NCBI GenBank assembly: GCA_013389125.1
Contig: JACADX010000373.1
Coordinates: 1 to 14,975 of the forward strand
Origin: Parvularculaceae bacterium
Lineage (GTDB): Bacteria; Pseudomonadota; Alphaproteobacteria; Caulobacterales; Parvularculaceae
Direction: 5' to 3'
Length of the DNA: 14,975 nucleotides
In this document: piece by piece, positions 14,469-14,975 of the stretch
Position numbering within the stretch: the stretch's first letter is position 1
Layout of the letters: each line of letters starts with the position of its first letter
Program-made: the position numbers and the translations under genes
The notes under the pieces: generated by a model
The model's database searches: none
What the model was told of the DNA's origin: nothing
What the model saw: only the letters and a program-made list of their open reading frames with translations

Positions 14469-14975
14469 TCAGACGGCGCGTGCGATCGAAACGGCTTCCT
14501 CGATATGGCGTCGAAATACCGCCGGTTCCGCGAGATCAGGAAACGCGATGACCGAAACGCCGGCGCCGTGAACAGTGACACGGCCGAAGCCAAGAATTCG
14601 GCCGAGGATTGTCTGGCGGACGGCGACGCTCTCGATTTTTTCGAGCGCGATTTCCGCTGTCGCCCTCGAAATGAGACCGACTTTGAGAATGAGCCGCGCG
14701 TCGCTCACGGCGGCAATCGTCGTCCATTTGTGGACGGAACGCGTGACGACAAGCAAAAACCCGATGGCGCCGGCGGCTACCGCGAATGAAGAAAAGGCGA
14801 AGCCGAACGGGCGATCAGGCCCGGCGATCATGCCGGCCGCCTCGAGAGCGCGCATCGCCGTCGGGGCAAGGCCGAGCGCGAACCAAAGGGCGCTCTGGAG
14901 ATCATAGGTCCAGTTGAAATGCGCCTGATAGATCAAGCGCTCGCCCGGCGCGAGCGAGCGTCGGACATAGGCCAT
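14469..14975 (-). CDS. Bacterial PH-domain (DUF304/bPH2, YdbS-like) membrane protein
   Basis: A 168-aa protein that starts at the last base of the window and appears complete. It opens MAYVRRSLAPGERLIYQAHF, the usual start of small bPH2 proteins. Two hydrophobic stretches follow, at about residues 28-50 and 58-77, then a soluble bPH domain (about 85-150) with the pattern AVSDARLILKVGLISRATAEIALEKIESV in type and ILGRILGFGRVTVHG, the characteristic hallmark. It is expected in the inner membrane with the PH-like domain in the cytosol. Its role is unknown; such domains form oligomers and sense membrane state. The ribosome site and promoter lie outside the window. An upstream start outside the window cannot be excluded but the family start matches this ATG. 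Confidence 0.88.
   Translation of the reverse strand: MAYVRRSLAPGERLIYQAHFNWTYDLQSALWFALGLAPTAMRALEAAGMIAGPDRPFGFAFSSFAVAAGAIGFLLVVTRSVHKWTTIAAVSDARLILKVGLISRATAEIALEKIESVAVRQTILGRILGFGRVTVHGAGVSVIAFPDLAEPAVFRRHIEEAVSIARAV

Noticed and set aside
13090..14571. A 493-codon plus-strand open frame
   Set aside because: Antisense shadow of the saccharopine-dehydrogenase-like gene and the TMEM175-like start; low-complexity Arg/Gly/Ala composition and no family features.
1..14975. tRNA/rRNA genes, insertion sequences, CRISPR arrays, phage or toxin-antitoxin genes
   Set aside because: Intergenic spaces were read for cloverleaf-like segments, terminal inverted repeats and regularly spaced repeats; none was seen, and coding composition is uniform apart from the short AT island near 12540.

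Overview
The window is about 15 kb of GC-rich chromosome, coding almost end to end, from an alphaproteobacterium, most likely of the order Hyphomicrobiales (Rhizobiales). The basis is the gene order purN-purM / DUF2066-hdaA-ppk-ppx / rnd / aspS, which I recall as conserved in that order, together with a DnaA-like HdaA regulator and a non-discriminating type AspRS. Genus and species cannot be fixed from what is visible. No mobile element, CRISPR array, tRNA or rRNA is seen.

Layout. (1) 1-1278, minus strand: purM followed 4 nt later by purN, which runs off the left edge (de novo purine synthesis). (2) 1279-1430: a divergent regulatory spacer with a strong GC hairpin and a 14-bp perfect palindrome. 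(3) 1431-7282, plus strand: a tightly packed, probably co-transcribed run of a secreted DUF2066 protein, hdaA, ppk (polyphosphate kinase) and ppx (exopolyphosphatase). Junctions are a 1-nt overlap (TAGTG), a 31-nt gap and a 4-nt ATGA overlap. (4) 7283-7397: convergent gap with an 8-bp perfect hairpin. (5) 7398-8549, minus: rnd (RNase D). (6) 8550-8668: divergent spacer. (7) 8669-10462, plus: aspS, followed in the same reading frame, directly after its TGA, by a small, probably eroded Sel1-repeat ORF. (8) 10948-12219, minus: an MFS exporter with a TTG start and a gene-free leader of about 380 bp holding an AT-rich island with a small palindrome. (9) 12601-14975, minus: a probable three-gene set of a PH-domain membrane protein, a saccharopine-dehydrogenase-like oxidoreductase and a TMEM175/DUF1211 potassium-channel-like protein.

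How the genes work together. Most are housekeeping functions. The most thought-provoking arrangement is hdaA-ppk-ppx. HdaA promotes conversion of DnaA-ATP to DnaA-ADP, PPK makes polyphosphate and PPX degrades it. In E. coli polyphosphate is reported to target ADP-bound DnaA for Lon proteolysis, so one transcript may join two layers of replication-initiation control. I found no convincing wholly new system. The items most worth a second look are this linkage, the Sel1 reading frame behind the aspS stop, the structured divergent spacer and the MFS leader.
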